A stretch of DNA of 64,000 nucleotides from Chlorogloeopsis fritschii PCC 6912 (lineage in GTDB: Bacteria > Cyanobacteriota > Cyanobacteriia > Cyanobacteriales > Nostocaceae), in NCBI RefSeq assembly GCF_000317285.1, contig NZ_AJLN01000116.1, forward strand, positions 248,001 to 312,000, in the 5' to 3' direction. The notes below the pieces were generated by a model that was given only the letters and a program-made list of their open reading frames with translations, did no database searches and was not told the DNA's origin. The position numbers and the translations under genes were made by a program. This document shows positions 61,436 through 64,000 of the stretch, one piece after another (positions within the stretch are counted from its first letter, which is position 1; each line of letters opens with the position of its first letter).

Positions 61436-62344
61436 CTACTCATCTACAAATCTACAACGACTGCCAATTACATAATCCTCATTAATTTCAAATGAAATCC
61501 ATTGTCTTTGCAAGGTTTCTGCAACAAAACCAGTAGTATTGGAACCCGCAAATGGATCTAAAACAGTATCGCCTTCATCAGTCAAAAATTTGATAAAAAA
61601 CTCTGCAAAACCTTGAGGAAAACGTGCGGGATGCGGTTGTATTCCCTTTAATTTACAGCAACGTAAGTAGGCGCTATTTGATTCAGTATTAGCAATTTCT
61701 AGCAAATTAGGTGGAATTGCGCCCTTATTATCTTTTTGGAATTGCTCGGAAATATCATGCCCGCTAGGACGCATTTTGGCTTTATAGCCATTTTTCAGTA
61801 ATTGCTTCATACTCTCACTGTATGGTTTTAAGACTTTTCTATTGTCGGCTTTGGGGTGAGGAGTTTTCGATAACCACCAAACAACATTTACTGAGTCTTT
61901 CACGCGAATACGCCTAATTGTCACCCACTCAGCTGGGGTAGGTAGTCTTGCCGGATTGTAGTGATAAAATTCTTGAGCTAGAAAAAAACCAATTTCTTTA
62001 CACAACCTCACTAAAAGCTCATATTGGTAGATACTCCGCACAGGATTTCCGGGTAGGTAAGCACCACCTAAATCAAGCACAAATGAACCATCATCTGCAA
62101 GTACTCTTTTAAATTCGTAGGCAAAAGGTAGAAACCATTCAATATATTTTTCTGCACTTTCGTTACCGTATTCTTTTTTACGGGTGAGCGCAAATGGAGG
62201 GGAAGTAAGAATTAAATTAATACTGCTGTCTTCAATACATTTAATTAGTTCTTGGGTATCACCAAGATATATTGCACCGTAGTTTTGAGTGTAATAGGGA
62301 ATCAAATTTATAGATTGCTGTAAAGTTATTTGTTTGGATTTCAA
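61436..62344 (-). CDS. PvuII-type DNA (cytosine-N4) methyltransferase
   Basis: A 302-residue methyltransferase of the beta class. Motif IV TSPPF at residues 47-51 comes first and the AdoMet-binding motif I, DPFAGSNTTG, comes near residue 263. From memory it follows M.PvuII closely in segments such as SPPFALTRKKEYGN, RIRVKDSVNVVWW, MRPSGHDIS and HPARFP. That points to cytosine-N4 methylation; TSPPF is the signature of that group. The recognition site cannot be deduced. No restriction endonuclease gene is adjacent, so it is an orphan enzyme or a decayed restriction-modification system. Confidence 0.93.
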   Translation of the reverse strand: MKSKQITLQQSINLIPYYTQNYGAIYLGDTQELIKCIEDSSINLILTSPPFALTRKKEYGNESAEKYIEWFLPFAYEFKRVLADDGSFVLDLGGAYLPGNPVRSIYQYELLVRLCKEIGFFLAQEFYHYNPARLPTPAEWVTIRRIRVKDSVNVVWWLSKTPHPKADNRKVLKPYSESMKQLLKNGYKAKMRPSGHDISEQFQKDNKGAIPPNLLEIANTESNSAYLRCCKLKGIQPHPARFPQGFAEFFIKFLTDEGDTVLDPFAGSNTTGFVAETLQRQWISFEINEDYVIGSRCRFVDE

Positions 62345-62702
62345 GGGTTATGTTGTTTGAGAATAAAGAACTAGTTTATAGTTTATATACACTTTGAAGG
62401 GGCGGGCAAGATGCCCACCCCACAAGAGATGTTTCTACAAAATTCTTGTTAAGAAGCTTGCCAATAATATAGGCTTGCTATTTTTTGCTATTTTAAACTA
62501 GTTTATAGTGTACGTATTTTTTAAAGGGGCGGGCAAGATGCCCACCTCACAAGAGATGTTTCTACAAAATTCTTGTTAAGAAGCTTGCCAATAATATAGG
62601 CTTGCTATTTTTTGCTATTTTAAACTAGTTTATAGTGTACGTATTTTTTAAAGGGGCGGGCAAGATGCCCACCCCACAAGAAATGTTTCTACAAAATTCT
62701 TG
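62345..62702. other. Intergenic region occupied by tandem REP units
   Basis: 358 bases between the transposase and the methyltransferase, almost all of it 127-bp repeats (listed separately). Confidence 0.8.
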
Positions 62703-62717
62703 TTAAGAAGCTTGCCA
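62369..62717. repeat. 127-bp tandem repeat carrying REP hairpins, 2.75 copies
   Basis: Units start at 62369, 62496 and 62623 with AACTAGTTTATAG. Each holds GGGGCGGGCAAGATGCCCAC, with REP copies starting at 62399, 62526 and 62653, exactly 127 bp apart. Each ends with the terminal codons and stop of the transposase gene (AAGAAGCTTGCC region). The first unit differs most, in the bases before the REP. Confidence 0.9.
62653..62675 (+). repeat. REP hairpin, left of the transposase gene
   Basis: GGGGCGGGCA-AGA-TGCCCACCCC: a 10-position stem with one C-A mismatch and an AGA loop. The same element occurs inverted at 63204-63226. Confidence 0.85.
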
Positions 62718-63170
62718 GAAAAAGGGATAATCTTCAGGAGTTTTTGAAAGAGCAGCTTTGACAGGATTTTGCCTAATGTAATCCCAATATGTCTGAAACT
62801 CTTCTTCATTTCTAATAATGCGATCGTATCGCTCATCTTGCCAGATTGTACCTGTATGTTTCATTAACTTAGGAATTTTTTTAGCACTATAACCTTTGAT
62901 ACTTTTCATAATGCTACTAAGTGACCAAAATTCATTATCTAATTTGAACCAAGGCTGAATTAGTATATGGACATGGTCTGCCATTACAACAAAGATATAA
63001 ATGTTATATCTCTTGTTATTAAAAAATAGACAAGCATCAAATACTACTTGCCTAGCTTCTGGGGTAAGTTCTAACTTTTCCCAAGTATTAAAAGTAAGAA
63101 AATAAACTGCTCCATCTAATTCCCAATGAGGTAAGGTTCTTTGGGTAATTTTAAACTTTGGCTCTTGCAT
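62703..63170 (-). CDS. REP-associated tyrosine transposase (RAYT, IS200-like)
   Basis: A 155-residue single-strand DNA transposase of the Y1/HUH type. The HUH pair is His66 and His68 in MADHVHILIQP, and the nucleophile is Tyr131 in WDYIRQNPVKAAL. Length and the YFLTFNTW start match the RAYT group. The gene sits between two inverted copies of the same REP hairpin, the arrangement expected when a RAYT moves REPs as substrate. All catalytic residues are intact, so it may be active. Confidence 0.9.
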   Translation of the reverse strand: MQEPKFKITQRTLPHWELDGAVYFLTFNTWEKLELTPEARQVVFDACLFFNNKRYNIYIFVVMADHVHILIQPWFKLDNEFWSLSSIMKSIKGYSAKKIPKLMKHTGTIWQDERYDRIIRNEEEFQTYWDYIRQNPVKAALSKTPEDYPFFWQAS

Positions 63171-63203
63171 ATGGGACAGGAAGGTAATTGTTATTTATCT
63201 TGT

Positions 63204-63226
63204 GGGGTGGGCATCTTGCCCGCCCC
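63204..63226 (-). repeat. REP hairpin, right of the transposase gene, inverted
   Basis: GGGGTGGGCATCTTGCCCGCCCC, the exact reverse complement of the left REP at 62653-62675. It lies 34 bp upstream of the transposase start. Confidence 0.85.
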
Positions 63227-63327
63227 TTTATTTATTTTTCCCATTCCAAAAAGAGAAAATTTAAATTCTAAAAAGAGAAAGTTTAATATCTTTACTTAAG
63301 ATTGTAGAAATTTTACCTGTTTTTAAT

Positions 63328-63618
<291 letters not shown>

Positions 63619-63741
63619 TTAATGAATGGCGATCGCTATTTATTAGAGAGGTATAGAATAAATTGGATCAGGGATTTAACAAGTTTAGTGTTCATTATTT
63701 TTATTCAAACAGTCAACGGGATACTCACCTCATCAATTTGT

Positions 63742-63915
63742 CATCTCAAGTGCCGAATCGAGCAGGCTCGCGAACTCCTGCTTAAAACTGACTTGTCAAT
63801 TGCGGATATTACTTATAAAGTCGGCTTTGCTAATCAATGACATTTCACTAGTCATTTTAAGCGCCTACTTGGAGTCACACCTAAGATTTTTCGAGAGCAT
63901 CGCATAAACCCGTAA
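63742..63915 (+). pseudogene. Fragment of an AraC-family regulator with an internal stop
   Basis: The plus strand reads CRIEQARELLLKTDLSIADI, then TYKVGFANQ, a TGA at 63838-63840, then HFTSHFKRLLGVTPKIFREH and INP with a stop at 63913-63915. This is the DNA-binding end of AraC/XylS regulators, in which the position of the TGA normally holds serine. No AraC-like sequence is recognisable upstream of 63742, so the gene is both truncated and interrupted. Confidence 0.8.
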
Positions 63916-64000
63916 AAAAAAGCAAGAATTTGTAAGAAAAAATTTTGTGCGATCGCTATTTTGGAAGTCAGAAGTGCTGCAAGCACCATATTTTGGTTGC

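Noticed and set aside
61436-62344. Complete PvuII-like restriction-modification system
   Set aside because: Only the methyltransferase is present; no reading frame of endonuclease size lies beside it.

Overview
The window reads as chromosomal DNA of a filamentous, probably heterocyst-forming cyanobacterium (Nostoc/Scytonema/Fischerella-like). The octamer GCGATCGC (HIP1) recurs throughout. Intergenic DNA is AT-rich and carries heptanucleotide tandem repeats, small dispersed palindromic elements and MITEs typical of that group. The proteins include cyanobacterial families such as IctB and a cyanoexosortase. I see no tRNA, rRNA, CRISPR array, plasmid replication gene or prophage. Every product name comes from reading motifs by eye; no database search was run.

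Layout. 1-8700: tail of an unknown gene ending in seven histidines, NADPH-FMN reductase, FtsH, M23 peptidase, family 2 glycosyltransferase, MiaB, and a hicA-hicB toxin-antitoxin pair followed by a PD-(D/E)xK nuclease-like gene. 8800-20200: methylmalonate-semialdehyde-type dehydrogenase, DUF2087 protein, SMI1/KNR4-TPR protein, small exported protein, WD40 protein, a DUF1326-DUF2182 pair, and a DhaM-HPr-EI phosphotransferase fusion. 20200-25000: remnant of a histidine kinase, a response regulator-kinase pair, DUF2254 and MscS. 25200-34000: split 5-oxoprolinase (hyuA/hyuB), an oxidoreductase with a GNAT, GH15 glucosidase, and an ATPase. 34200-42060: a two-component island of five genes with no recognisable output domain. 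42060-50300: repeat-rich DNA including an 11-unit array with a 20/21-bp period, a P-type ATPase, a helical hemerythrin-like protein, a Ser/Thr kinase, an SDR and MsrA. 50360-57700: exosortase and DegT aminotransferase, a degenerate histidine kinase, IctB, a WGxxG protein and SmpB. 57800-64000: rhomboid protease, NarL-type regulator, SGNH hydrolase, an orphan PvuII-type DNA methyltransferase, a REP-associated transposase inside its own REPs, a DUF433 protein and a broken AraC regulator.

How parts may work together. Aminotransferase, exosortase and msrA form a close minus-strand run and suggest envelope or export functions; the GT2, the M23 peptidase and the WGxxG protein fit that theme loosely. 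DUF2254/MscS overlap by 4 bp and are probably co-transcribed. RR/HK are 7 bp apart. The 34-42 kb island looks like a phosphorelay module whose output lies elsewhere.

The most unusual content is in the repeats. G-rich tracts sit just after stop codons, in the sense orientation. A 42-bp palindromic element has inserted into two MITEs, and a relative of it lies in frame inside the phosphotransferase gene. One MITE has its core inverted relative to its ends. The iteron-like array is phased at about two helical turns. Several proteins end in residues encoded by repeats.
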